Below, piece after piece: positions 42,295 to 50,882 of a stretch of DNA of 64,000 nt. The DNA is taken from positions 1 to 64,000 of IMG/VR virus record IMGVR_UViG_3300037486_000490; one strand, given 5' to 3'. The DNA is from a virus. Each line of letters opens with the position of its first letter. Within the stretch, counting starts at the first letter, position 1. The notes beneath the pieces were generated by a model. It was not told the DNA's origin, ran no database searches, and saw nothing but the letters and a program-made list of their open reading frames with translations. The translations under genes and the position numbers were made by a program.

Positions 42295-43209
42295 TTAAAT
42301 ACCCAGGTTAGTGGGGAAAGCGGCTTTCAGAAGATCGCCGAAAGAGTTTGTTGCACCGGCAGTCTCAACGATGTACAGTTTCAGCGGGTTATTAGCCTGC
42401 ATCTTGCTACCGTCAACGGGACTAAATGGATTAGCAATCTCAAGAATGTACTGGTCGAAGGTGGTCTGCGAAGGCTGCATTTTTGAAGGAGCAGTCTTGG
42501 GGAAGAGAACCTTGTTGTACACACCATACTGATAAGAATTGCACTCCTGTTCCAGAGCAGTGATCTTAGCGAGAGTTCCGGTTGACGGAATCATCTTGGT
42601 TGTAAGAACGGTTGTAAAGACAGATGCAAGATCATCAGTTGCAGTTGCAAGAGTATAATCCTTACTGAGTGTAAGTATCAGGGTAGTTGTACCTGTAGCA
42701 ACAACAAAACTGAAATCTTCGTCAGCATTGATCAGAGTCCTGAATGCATCCATGACCGTGGTGGTCGTGAAATCAGTACCAACATGAACAACCTGGAACG
42801 TCTTGCGAAGCATCGGCTGTGTACCGGTTGTAAGATCGATCAGTTTGATCGAATAGACATCACCTGTGTACTGAGTGGCAGGAAGGACTGGGGTGATCGT
42901 GGTAACCTGTGCGGTACCTGCGCTGTACGGTACGTAAGAGTACTTGGTGATCTGTGAAAGACTGAATGCCGGTGAGCAATAGAAGTTCAGATCAGTGGAT
43001 GATCTCCTTGTAACAAGTTTGAACTTAAGTGCTTCAAGGGAAGGATCAGTAGCGCCACCTACACCGATATACCCAGTCAAGTCAGTTGTAAAACCGTCAG
43101 TTGAGATCATGGAAGAAGTTGCAGGGACTATGCCCCACTCTGCTGCAGCAAGAGTGCTAAGAGCGCCCGCTGTGCCCCTGGTTATGCCAGGAAAATAACA
43201 TTGTTTCAT
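42295..43209 (-). CDS. Phage structural protein, 304 aa
   Basis: Starts MKQCYFPGITRGTAGALSTL. The body is beta-rich with long Thr/Ser stretches (TGTTTLILTLSKDYTLATATDD, VFTTVLTTKM) and a C-terminal NPFSPVDGSKMQANNPLKLYIVE. I recognise no named family; abundant beta content, position after the neck protein, and its own terminator suggest a highly expressed virion component such as a capsid auxiliary or tail-tube-like protein. No enzymatic motif is visible. Confidence 0.55.
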   Translation of the reverse strand: MKQCYFPGITRGTAGALSTLAAAEWGIVPATSSMISTDGFTTDLTGYIGVGGATDPSLEALKFKLVTRRSSTDLNFYCSPAFSLSQITKYSYVPYSAGTAQVTTITPVLPATQYTGDVYSIKLIDLTTGTQPMLRKTFQVVHVGTDFTTTTVMDAFRTLINADEDFSFVVATGTTTLILTLSKDYTLATATDDLASVFTTVLTTKMIPSTGTLAKITALEQECNSYQYGVYNKVLFPKTAPSKMQPSQTTFDQYILEIANPFSPVDGSKMQANNPLKLYIVETAGATNSFGDLLKAAFPTNLGI

Positions 43210-43230
43210 TTTTTTGTTTTTTAAAGGTTA

Positions 43231-44271
43231 TTATTCGTTTTTGAGTGATTCCTGATTAGAGCTTTGATACCTTTGACTTTCTATAACCTCTAAAATGCGG
43301 TTGACAACTGAATCTACTATCTCCAAATGTGTATGCTCAGGTAGTTCACAATTCAACAACGAAGTTATACTCACCGCCCTTGGTTTGCGAATGTACGTCA
43401 TGAATAGGTCTTTTAATATAAGCCTTTCACTGTGAAGCACCCTCAATGAGTTCTCACGGACAACTGCCAGAGGGGATCTTTCGGTGGATTTTGCAAATGG
43501 ATTTGTTTGATCCCTGAAGACATCTTCGTGCTCGCTTACCCTTACTGGAGAGTTATATACCGGGAAATTGAAAACGGGTAGGGCTCTTATTGACCATGCC
43601 GATCCATCATAGTACAGGATATTGTTCCTGGTAGGGGAAAGAGCAAAGTTTGTGTATGAACCGGTGGTATTGGCAATATAGAAATCGCCTCTTACAGGCG
43701 TGGGAGTTGCCGGGTTGGTAGTTGTAACAGCCATTCCCAGGTAACGCGTGGTGATCCCCTGCTCAATTGCAAGCGGTTTAGCATTCACTACCAGGTTTAT
43801 ACGCGAGGATACATGTATGAAATAGTCATACAGCGTTACAGTTCCTGTACCGGTACCAGCAGCAGAAGCGATGAACACCGTTCCTACCTCGTTATTGGGA
43901 GCGCCAATTGTCGTAAAAGTAGTATTACCTACGGATACTATCTGGTATAATGAACCGGCAGCAGCTGCTGTAACAAGTATGGGAGTAGCCGATCCGAGCA
44001 GATACCTGCGATAATCCGGATTGGTATTGTCTATTACGGGAAGAAGACTGACTTCCTTTACAATACTCTGCAAATCGGCAAGCCGCTTTGAAGTATCCTC
44101 AAACCCCCGGCGTTTCGGATTTGAATCCGGGTAAAGCCGCTGCTTGATGAATGTCTCCTGAGCCTCGTTGATGAACAGGTCGATCTCTTCGGGCTGGAAG
44201 TTCTCAAATACATAGGAGTTTAAGTTCTGAAGCTTCTGCTCTATGGCAGTATGCATATTTTGTATGGTCAT
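43231..44271 (-). CDS. Neck/head-completion structural protein, 346 aa
   Basis: N-terminal helices MTIQNMHTAIEQKLQNLNSY and FQPEEIDLFINEAQETFIKQR match a recurrent opening of Bacteroidetes-phage neck (ring) proteins, where a PEEIDL.LN.AQ..F segment is conserved. The middle is beta-rich (residues 95-230) and the end is helical with SERSPLAVVRENSLRVLHSER. Lies between the amidase and the 304-aa gene. Probably sits at the portal-tail junction; assignment is by motif memory. Confidence 0.65.
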   Translation of the reverse strand: MTIQNMHTAIEQKLQNLNSYVFENFQPEEIDLFINEAQETFIKQRLYPDSNPKRRGFEDTSKRLADLQSIVKEVSLLPVIDNTNPDYRRYLLGSATPILVTAAAAGSLYQIVSVGNTTFTTIGAPNNEVGTVFIASAAGTGTGTVTLYDYFIHVSSRINLVVNAKPLAIEQGITTRYLGMAVTTTNPATPTPVRGDFYIANTTGSYTNFALSPTRNNILYYDGSAWSIRALPVFNFPVYNSPVRVSEHEDVFRDQTNPFAKSTERSPLAVVRENSLRVLHSERLILKDLFMTYIRKPRAVSITSLLNCELPEHTHLEIVDSVVNRILEVIESQRYQSSNQESLKNE

Positions 44272-44282
44272 TGCCGCTTGTA

Positions 44283-44876
44283 TTAAATTATGCCTTCGAC
44301 TTTAAGGATCCCCAATATGTGCATATTTGCAACACGTTGCCGGAACCCGCTGGTCATCATCATCCTGCATTCCTCTTCATTATCGTAGAAGAAGTTCTCC
44401 GTGAGTATTGCCGGACAGATGGTATTTTTCAATATGGTGAAATTGGCTTCCTTATGTGGTTCATTCACCGATGTCCCCACCCTCATATGGCTCTCAGGAA
44501 ACTCCTTACAGGCTTCTGCAAAGAACACCTTGGCTACCCTGTCAGCTGCACTTATGGCAGAACTTACTGCGGTCCATACTTCCCAACCATGTCCTCCTCC
44601 CGCGTTAGCGTGAATGCTTACGAGAATAGAATTGAAATTGGTCTTCACCAGCGTATTCACGCGTTCAACCCTTTCCGAAAGGCTGATATCATTTTCCTCG
44701 GGTACCAGCACATGGAAACGTATGTCGTTTCTACAACTCAAGGTATATGCTATTCTGTCTACTATGTCACGATTGAACTCCCATTCAAAGAGCTGGGAAC
44801 CATCTGACCACACCGGAGAACGTTTTCCGGGAGTATTGTTCCCATGCCCGTTGTCCAATATCCATAGTCTGTTCAT
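44283..44876 (-). CDS. N-acetylmuramoyl-L-alanine amidase (Amidase_3 type), 197 aa
   Basis: The zinc-amidase motifs are in order: LDNGHG at residues 7-12, a Glu in LFEWEFN near residue 31, SIHANAGGGHG near 87-97, and LTENFFYDN near 157-165 with the catalytic Glu. This family cuts the amide bond between MurNAc and L-Ala in peptidoglycan. There is no signal peptide, so release needs a holin or use as a virion-bound lysin. It lies inside the head gene cluster rather than next to the small membrane proteins at 29 kb, which would fit a role in entry or in lysis. Confidence 0.85.
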   Translation of the reverse strand: MNRLWILDNGHGNNTPGKRSPVWSDGSQLFEWEFNRDIVDRIAYTLSCRNDIRFHVLVPEENDISLSERVERVNTLVKTNFNSILVSIHANAGGGHGWEVWTAVSSAISAADRVAKVFFAEACKEFPESHMRVGTSVNEPHKEANFTILKNTICPAILTENFFYDNEEECRMMMTSGFRQRVANMHILGILKVEGII

Positions 44877-44884
44877 CCTTATGT

Positions 44885-44908
44885 AAAAGTACCGGGTTGC
44901 CCCGGTAC
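44885..44908 (-). terminator. Rho-independent terminator after the 269-aa gene
   Basis: GTACCGGG at 44889-44896 pairs perfectly with CCCGGTAC at 44901-44908, loop TTGC. On the minus strand the stem is followed by TTTTACAT. It lies between the 269-aa gene and the amidase gene. Confidence 0.7.
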
Positions 44909-44914
44909 CCTTAT

Positions 44915-45724
44915 TTATGATTTGAACTCAGAAAGTCTTGCCTTCAAGACAGTCACAGTCTCGCTGTGAGTTTTATCCTTGAAGTACTCTATCGCTTCAT
45001 CGATTGTCCCGCCCAGGCGCTCGTCCCCGTTCAGGATCGATGTACCCACCCGGCGAAGTACGCTGTGACGTACGCAATTTTCAATGAACGCCTTGTGTTC
45101 AAGATTAGGATCCTTAAGGATTGCAATAAACTTAGCAGGGTTGTCAACGACGAATTTCTCCATCTGAAGTTCCCTGGTCTTCTCATCCATCTTGGAAGAG
45201 TCTATGCCGCAGACATTCATGACCATTGTCAACTTGTCCTCATTGGCACTGAGTTTGATGAACTCCTTATAAGCATCCTTCTTACCCTTGAGCTGTTCAA
45301 AGTCAGCTTCCAACTTGGCAGTGGCATCATGTATGAAAAACATGTACTTAACACTTCCGCTGCTTGCTTCGTCGGGAGCAACTTCGGGGTTCTTTGCACA
45401 AAACTTATACTTTAACCAGTCATTCAGATTTAATGGTTCACCTTCCTCGTCCAATCCTACCTCAAGTGATGTGCCTGCTGCAAGTACTTCTACTGTCAGA
45501 TTGGCAAAATATTCTTTAACCAGCTTGTGATAAGTAACGTCCGAGGCGGTTATTCCAAGAATCCGTGGCATGTACTTACGCTCTTCCTCGATGGTAAGCC
45601 CGCTGCCTATGTCTCCCGTGGGAGTGAAATATGAACCGATTTTTTTCTTGCTTTCTTCGTAAAGGTTTGCAGGGATGTTCGATGTATTCCTGCGACGTTT
45701 GATTGCTACAATCTTAGAACTCAT
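44915..45724 (-). CDS. Capsid-cluster protein of unknown function, 269 aa
   Basis: Starts MSSKIVAIKRRRNTSNIPAN, a basic N-terminus, then helical and mixed segments (ILGITASDVTYHKLVKEYFANL, YMFFIHDATAKLEADFEQLKG). Similar proteins sit beside the major capsid gene in other Bacteroidetes phages, so it may decorate or stabilise the capsid, or bind DNA inside the head. It is separated from the capsid gene by a terminator, and a second terminator follows it, indicating separately tuned expression. Confidence 0.6.
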   Translation of the reverse strand: MSSKIVAIKRRRNTSNIPANLYEESKKKIGSYFTPTGDIGSGLTIEEERKYMPRILGITASDVTYHKLVKEYFANLTVEVLAAGTSLEVGLDEEGEPLNLNDWLKYKFCAKNPEVAPDEASSGSVKYMFFIHDATAKLEADFEQLKGKKDAYKEFIKLSANEDKLTMVMNVCGIDSSKMDEKTRELQMEKFVVDNPAKFIAILKDPNLEHKAFIENCVRHSVLRRVGTSILNGDERLGGTIDEAIEYFKDKTHSETVTVLKARLSEFKS

Positions 45725-45759
45725 ACTTTTATCTTATATAGTTAATAATGAAAAGGAAG

Positions 45760-45782
45760 AGAGGTCACAATCTGTGACCTCT
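45760..45782 (-). terminator. Rho-independent terminator after the capsid gene
   Basis: Perfect 10-bp stem: AGAGGTCACA at 45760-45769 and TGTGACCTCT at 45773-45782, loop ATC. On the minus strand it is followed by a CCTTTTCATT run. It directly follows the major capsid stop and limits readthrough into the 269-aa gene. Confidence 0.8.
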
Positions 45783-45795
45783 TCTCCTCTTTTAT

Positions 45796-47250
45796 TTACG
45801 ATGCAACACAACGCAGGTGAACGCAATTGGTAGCACGTTTGATCTGTATACCGCCGGTCTTCATGAAATGAACTGAAGCTCCGTCGATGTCATTTGCCCT
45901 GAGAGCGTTTCCGGAGAATCCCGGAGGAACTGTAGCACCCGCAACAGCCCATCTGAGCATATCGCGTCCGGTCTGTACAACCATCTGGATGTTAGGTTCG
46001 CCATCATAGACTGAATGATCAAGGAAGAACATCCTGTATGATTCCAGGGGTAAGCCTGTGCGTGGATGTTTCGCTGAGTTGAGTGCACGAGCACCCGTGT
46101 CAAGAAGCGGGAGATGTCTTACGGTGATCGTATGACCATCAATGTGCTTGTAGGAAGTGAAGAATCCGCCAAACGTCATCGAGTTTCCTGAACCGGTTAT
46201 GAATGAACTCGGGTCTGTGTTCTTGATGTATGAGCCAACGCTGATCTCAGATTTGATAGCATTGTCAAACTCTTCAAGCCCACCGAGTCCTGTGTACAGG
46301 ATGATGTTCATTGACTGTGCATCCGAAGCTCCGTAGAGTGCATCGCGAACGATGTTCTTCAGTTTGGATGTAGTCAGGACCGTGTAAGAATCTACGTTAG
46401 GAATCTGCTCCATAACGCCGGATCCCATTGGGATAGGTTTGCCGTTCTCATCGCGCAGGTTGATAACGCCATTGGCGTCCCTGTTATATTTCGAGAACCA
46501 CAGAAGGTATTCAGCTTCCTCTTTCCAGCGGAGTGAATGCTGATACTCTTCGAAGTCATACCACAGCTTGGTCATCTTGCCGTTGACATTGAATTCAACG
46601 TTGACAACTTTATTGGGCATGTTACCTTCATACCTGTAAGACTTACGGATCTGTGTGATCTGGTTGCGCAACCTCGAGGGTGCTACCCAGTTCGACTCGT
46701 TTCCGCGTGATCCGGAAGCAGCAACAGGAGCAAACAACTGAACGAACAACTTATTAAGCAGGTCGGTTGTGCTAACTGTAGCAGCAGGATCGGTGGTGAT
46801 CAGGTGGGTGGTATAAGTCCATGCACCACTTGCTGTTTCAAAACCATCGTCATCAATACGGAACTGTGTTCCATCGGGTGATTCGATGATGTACTGACGG
46901 TTGAACCACTTTTCAGTGAACGTCAGTTTAATAGGTGCAAAGCCTGCACCAAGGGTAACACCGGCAGTTGTGCCTGTGTTAACCGCAGTACACATAACAG
47001 CCTTGTTGAGTCTTCCCATCACGGGATAATCAAATTCGAACCCATTGATGTAACGGGTGTTTCCAAGACCTTCAGTTAAGAAAGACAGTGGAAATCTTTT
47101 GTCTTCACGCCCCGCGAGGTGTGTAAGAACCGGTGAGAGAACATCTGGCTGTGTAAGCAGCGCGTTAGCCAACGAGTTCTCGTCGGTCATCCCCTGCGGG
47201 TTCCAGATGTCTGCATATAACCGGAGTTTTGAAATGTTGTCAGCAGCCAT
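45796..47250 (-). CDS. Major capsid protein (HK97-type), 484 aa
   Basis: Starts MAADNISKLRLYADIWNPQG and carries FPLSFLTEGLG near residue 53, a segment I recall from crAss-like major capsid proteins; length (about 490 aa) also fits. There is a long extended region and a C-terminal beta end. It follows the scaffold-like gene (100-base gap) and ends at a strong terminator, as expected for the most abundant virion protein. HK97 fold is inferred; the delta domain is not separately visible, so scaffolding is probably by the upstream gene. Confidence 0.85.
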   Translation of the reverse strand: MAADNISKLRLYADIWNPQGMTDENSLANALLTQPDVLSPVLTHLAGREDKRFPLSFLTEGLGNTRYINGFEFDYPVMGRLNKAVMCTAVNTGTTAGVTLGAGFAPIKLTFTEKWFNRQYIIESPDGTQFRIDDDGFETASGAWTYTTHLITTDPAATVSTTDLLNKLFVQLFAPVAASGSRGNESNWVAPSRLRNQITQIRKSYRYEGNMPNKVVNVEFNVNGKMTKLWYDFEEYQHSLRWKEEAEYLLWFSKYNRDANGVINLRDENGKPIPMGSGVMEQIPNVDSYTVLTTSKLKNIVRDALYGASDAQSMNIILYTGLGGLEEFDNAIKSEISVGSYIKNTDPSSFITGSGNSMTFGGFFTSYKHIDGHTITVRHLPLLDTGARALNSAKHPRTGLPLESYRMFFLDHSVYDGEPNIQMVVQTGRDMLRWAVAGATVPPGFSGNALRANDIDGASVHFMKTGGIQIKRATNCVHLRCVAS

Positions 47251-47351
47251 TTTTAATTGGTTTTAGTTAAGACAATTGATTTTATGTCCTTCATCCGAAG
47301 GGCGTACTTTGCTCCTGACATTACTGTAATATGCTTTATAATACTGCGGGT

Positions 47352-48386
47352 CTATAAAAGGTCTTTAAAACTTGGCAGCGTATCCGGCTTGCGTGCCGGT
47401 GCGGTGCCTGTACCACTCAGTTTTTTACTCGACGTACTTCCGGCAAGTCTTTCCCTAAGCTCTTTAGCCTGGAGAGTGTTGGCTTTTGCCATTACCAGTT
47501 TGCCAAGATCGAAGTTCTTGTAGAGAAGGTACTCAAGAGCTACTATGGATTCGGTATCCATTTTTTCCCTTGCGATCTCTCTTGCAGACCTTCCCTGCTT
47601 GTCCACCGGCTTCGCCATCCACTCAAAAAATTTCTTCTTTTCAGCTTCCGGAACCTGTATGCCCCTGATCACACCTGTTGTAATGGTGGTCTCGACATCG
47701 TTCCATAGCTTCCTTGTATCTTCCATCTCCTTGTCCTTGAGCTTCTGCGTGTCTGCGATCACTCTTTGATGCTCGGCTTCGGAGTATTTTGTAAGTTTTG
47801 TCTGTGCAGATTTTGCCTGCTTGAACAGAAGACCAGTGTTAGCGTAGTCATCTATCATCTCTGTAATCTCGGCTTCCTCAAACCCCTGTTTAACCAGGAA
47901 CTTGTTAACAACCGCCCTCTGTGTGGCTTCATCATCTTCCTTGAGAACGACCTTTTCTATCGTTCCTCCGGACACTGCCTCGAAGTATTTTGCCGGATCA
48001 CCACCGTTTATGCGATACCTGGCAAACTCTTCCACCTCGGGGAACTGTCCGAAGAACTCGAGCAGCTGTGCGCCCGCCATCTTCTCGGTGGCTTTTGTCA
48101 CAAAGGACTTCAAGCCGTCTTCATCATCGGGGTATTCCTCACCCTCTTCAAAAGTGTACCCAAGGCTCTCTGCAATGCTTGTGATTATCCTTGGTTCGTC
48201 TGCTTCAGTCTTTTCTTCCGGTGCAGCTTCAGGTTCTTTAACCTCTTCAGGTTCCGGCTTTGCCTGCTCTTTAACAGGAGCCTCTTCTTTCTTTTCTACT
48301 TCAGGAACTTGTTCCTGGACTTCTTCAACTGTTTCCGGAGTCTCACCGAGTAAATCCGTAAACTTCAGGTTTTTCAAATCTATCAT
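47352..48386 (-). CDS. Scaffold-like protein, 344 aa
   Basis: Start taken at the ATG (MIDLKNLKFTDLLGE); a TTG three codons earlier is also open. Residues 15-75 are highly acidic and Pro-rich (repeats of PE, EE and KE), and the rest is helical with charged segments (TKYSEAEHQRVIADTQKL). The C-terminus is Ser/Thr/Lys-rich. Location between portal and capsid genes with this helical, acidic composition is the normal scaffold arrangement. No protease domain is seen. Confidence 0.7.
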   Translation of the reverse strand: MIDLKNLKFTDLLGETPETVEEVQEQVPEVEKKEEAPVKEQAKPEPEEVKEPEAAPEEKTEADEPRIITSIAESLGYTFEEGEEYPDDEDGLKSFVTKATEKMAGAQLLEFFGQFPEVEEFARYRINGGDPAKYFEAVSGGTIEKVVLKEDDEATQRAVVNKFLVKQGFEEAEITEMIDDYANTGLLFKQAKSAQTKLTKYSEAEHQRVIADTQKLKDKEMEDTRKLWNDVETTITTGVIRGIQVPEAEKKKFFEWMAKPVDKQGRSAREIAREKMDTESIVALEYLLYKNFDLGKLVMAKANTLQAKELRERLAGSTSSKKLSGTGTAPARKPDTLPSFKDLL

Positions 48387-48389
48387 ACT

Positions 48390-48400
48390 GTACAAATTTA
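48390..48400 (-). promoter_or_regulatory. TAAATTTGTAC box before the scaffold ATG
   Basis: Minus-strand TAAATTTGTAC ends four bases before the scaffold ATG at 48386. TAAATTTG matches the Bacteroidetes TAnnTTTG -7 element. The same 11-base sequence is repeated before the portal gene. Any transcript would be nearly leaderless, so a non-promoter role is also possible. Confidence 0.35.
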
Positions 48401-48451
48401 ATTTCTCACTTATGTATCCTAATTCACTATGCTATAGTGTTATTATATCAA

Positions 48452-50815
48452 CTATTTCTTCTTTGCAGCAGGCTTCTTGGCTGCTTTTGCCTTAATACGG
48501 TCAACCACGAGCTTCTTCTCAGCTACCCTTAGTTTATCTTTTTCAATGCGTTCCTTGGATGCCAGTTCACTCTGCCGCAACTCAATATCGGCTACCCGTG
48601 CAGCACGTTGCTCAGCCAGGGAAGAGTAATGCTTTTCACGGTCCAGGTCAAGCTTCTCCAGTTCTACTGAGTTGTCCTCAGGAGCTTCCACGCTCTCAAC
48701 AGCCATGGACTCTGCGTTGAGTTTGAGGAGCAGAAGTTTTTCATCGGCAAGTCTCTGGAGTTCGTTCTGTTCTGCAGTGAATGCCTGGTTGTCTTCACGC
48801 TCGTTTATCTTGTTCTGCAACTCCATGGCTTTCATCTCCTGTTCAGCCTGACTCATCTGCTGTTCCATTTGAGCAGCTGCCGTCTCAACCTCACCAAGTT
48901 TCATCTTGATCTTGGAGAAACTGTTGCTGTCCAATATTTCTGCAATAGTAGACGGGTTGGCTTTATTCTGTGCAAATTCAAGGGCAAGCGATTTAAGTGC
49001 CTGGAGTTTGTCCTGCTCTTCACCACTCTTCATCACAAATACACCAAAGTCAGAATTGCAGTACATCTCCGGATTTATCTGCAGATATGCCTGGCGGTAG
49101 TCACTGGCGATGTAGGTAGCTTTTTTACCATTAACCCATGCTATCTGGGAGATATCCAGCAGACCCTGCAGGTCACGTTGTTCGACGGTTTCGAACTTGC
49201 GGAACATATCCTCAGTCATGATGGCGCTCTGGTATACAGCCCTTTCAGTTGTACCCTGACCGTCGGATGCCATCACGTTGCCTTTCCTCTGGCGACTGAT
49301 GCCCAGCATCTCTTCCCATTCAGTCTTTACTGCTACAAGCAGTTCGAACTGAGCAGCTATGTATTGACCCAGCGACATATCCAGAACCTGGTAGTTGTTG
49401 AAGGTCACACGCTCCTTGTCCTTGCCTTCGGCAGTGGAATCGATAAATGCAAACCCGTTAGCATCGGCATGGTACATGAATTTCTCCTCGTCCCATCCGT
49501 GACGCTTGGGTATGGTATTGATCTCAATGAGCGCAATCTTGTCCTTGTTCTTTGCTATTGAGAGCTCAAGGCGATAATGGAAGATATTGTACAGGACCTG
49601 GTAGGGAATGCCTAATGAGACAATGCTCACCGGATCGGAGTTTCGGTTTGAATATACTCTTCCATTGTATGGGAGTTTGCAGATGGACGGATTGTTCATC
49701 CTGTTACGCTGCTCCACGATGGGTTTTATGCCCAGATAAATATCCTTGTCAATGCGGTATCCTTCATAGACCTCGTTGATCCAGAACCACTCCACCCATT
49801 CACCAGCATCGGTGTCAGGTTTGTAGATATCGGATACCCTTGTTTCTTCTTCCTGTCCTGTCTGTGGATCCTGGTAATGCAGGATGCCTTCTCTCTTGAA
49901 GGACTTCCACACACCATGATAAACATCTATTAGTTCGCCTGGGAGAGAATTCTGCCCAGCCCTGTTAAGGAAAAAACCATCGGTAGTCCCAGTGTAGAAC
50001 CCACTGCCGGGGCTCTCGAGGTAATCGATTTGCGAGGGTGTGAGCTCATCGTAGAACTTATCCACGATGTCATTGGCGGTCATTGACGATTTCCTCACGC
50101 ATGAGGGAAGATCCTCAATGAACCGTACGTTAGGTACATCCGGGTAGGACAGGTCCATCGGATTGACAATCTCGTAATACGGCTCCTCATGATCTATCGC
50201 CTTATAGGTACAGACTACTCCGGTGACCAGCCAGTCAAAGAATGCAGTCATCAGGTTGTCCGGTATCTCCAGGTAGGACATCATGTACTCCAGAGCTTCA
50301 CCGCCCATAACAGCACGCATGTCCCTGTAGTTCTGCTGGAACTCCTCCTGCACTTTGGCAGGATCCTGCGTCTCTTCGCTCGGATTGCCTGTTGGCAAGC
50401 CTGCTTCATTAAGCTGGTTGATAAACTGCTGCTTGAGGGTTCCCATAACAGCCTGCTGCATCTCTTCTTCTTTCTGGGTGACGGCATCCGCATTCTTTAC
50501 CACAACATGGTAATTCAGCGGACGCTTCGTCTTTTCACCCAGCAGCAGATCAATGATAGGACGTATGATATTGTAATTTCTTACCCTCGAAGGGAGTTTG
50601 TATGTTTTGTTGGTGTTTTTATAGGGGTCTGTAACGTACTTGTATTCAGACGGATCAAGTATTCCATTGTATGAGTCGTAGTATGTTTTGTATGCCGTGT
50701 AGTTGGCAGTGGTTACAAAAGCTGCCGCTATGACTGCATCCAGTGAATCAATACCCCAGTTCTTATCCTTGGAGCCCCTGGATAATTTCTGTTTTGGAAA
50801 ATTTGGAATACTCAT
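48452..50815 (-). CDS. Portal protein, 787 aa
   Basis: The N-terminal third has the conserved LPSRVRNYNIIRPIIDLLLGE segment near residues 75-95, followed by a long helical/beta portal core. From about residue 640 to 780 there is a strong coiled coil (MEQQMSQAEQEMKAMELQNK, then a long Glu/Arg-rich helix) and a Lys-rich C-terminus (KAAKKPAAKKK). Length and the NYNII motif fit crAss-like portals. The ring of twelve portal subunits forms the DNA entry vertex. It lies between TerL and the scaffold gene. Confidence 0.85.
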   Translation of the reverse strand: MSIPNFPKQKLSRGSKDKNWGIDSLDAVIAAAFVTTANYTAYKTYYDSYNGILDPSEYKYVTDPYKNTNKTYKLPSRVRNYNIIRPIIDLLLGEKTKRPLNYHVVVKNADAVTQKEEEMQQAVMGTLKQQFINQLNEAGLPTGNPSEETQDPAKVQEEFQQNYRDMRAVMGGEALEYMMSYLEIPDNLMTAFFDWLVTGVVCTYKAIDHEEPYYEIVNPMDLSYPDVPNVRFIEDLPSCVRKSSMTANDIVDKFYDELTPSQIDYLESPGSGFYTGTTDGFFLNRAGQNSLPGELIDVYHGVWKSFKREGILHYQDPQTGQEEETRVSDIYKPDTDAGEWVEWFWINEVYEGYRIDKDIYLGIKPIVEQRNRMNNPSICKLPYNGRVYSNRNSDPVSIVSLGIPYQVLYNIFHYRLELSIAKNKDKIALIEINTIPKRHGWDEEKFMYHADANGFAFIDSTAEGKDKERVTFNNYQVLDMSLGQYIAAQFELLVAVKTEWEEMLGISRQRKGNVMASDGQGTTERAVYQSAIMTEDMFRKFETVEQRDLQGLLDISQIAWVNGKKATYIASDYRQAYLQINPEMYCNSDFGVFVMKSGEEQDKLQALKSLALEFAQNKANPSTIAEILDSNSFSKIKMKLGEVETAAAQMEQQMSQAEQEMKAMELQNKINEREDNQAFTAEQNELQRLADEKLLLLKLNAESMAVESVEAPEDNSVELEKLDLDREKHYSSLAEQRAARVADIELRQSELASKERIEKDKLRVAEKKLVVDRIKAKAAKKPAAKKK

Positions 50816-50817
50816 AG

Positions 50818-50828
50818 GTACAAATTTA
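50818..50828 (-). promoter_or_regulatory. TAAATTTGTAC box before the portal ATG
   Basis: Same 11-base sequence as before the scaffold gene, here ending three bases before the portal ATG at 50815. It lies in the 67-base TerL-portal gap. Read as a -7 box it would give a nearly leaderless transcript; no -33 TTTG is seen at the usual distance. Confidence 0.35.
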
Positions 50829-50882
50829 TCGTTGACAAAGGGGGATCGGCTGTAAGTGCATATACCTTATATTATATACTAT

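Noticed and set aside
47281-47305. ATCCGAAGGGCGT before the capsid gene and again at 15619-15631
   Set aside because: A single 13-base match between two intergenic places is expected about as often by chance; no other feature supports it as a shared operator.
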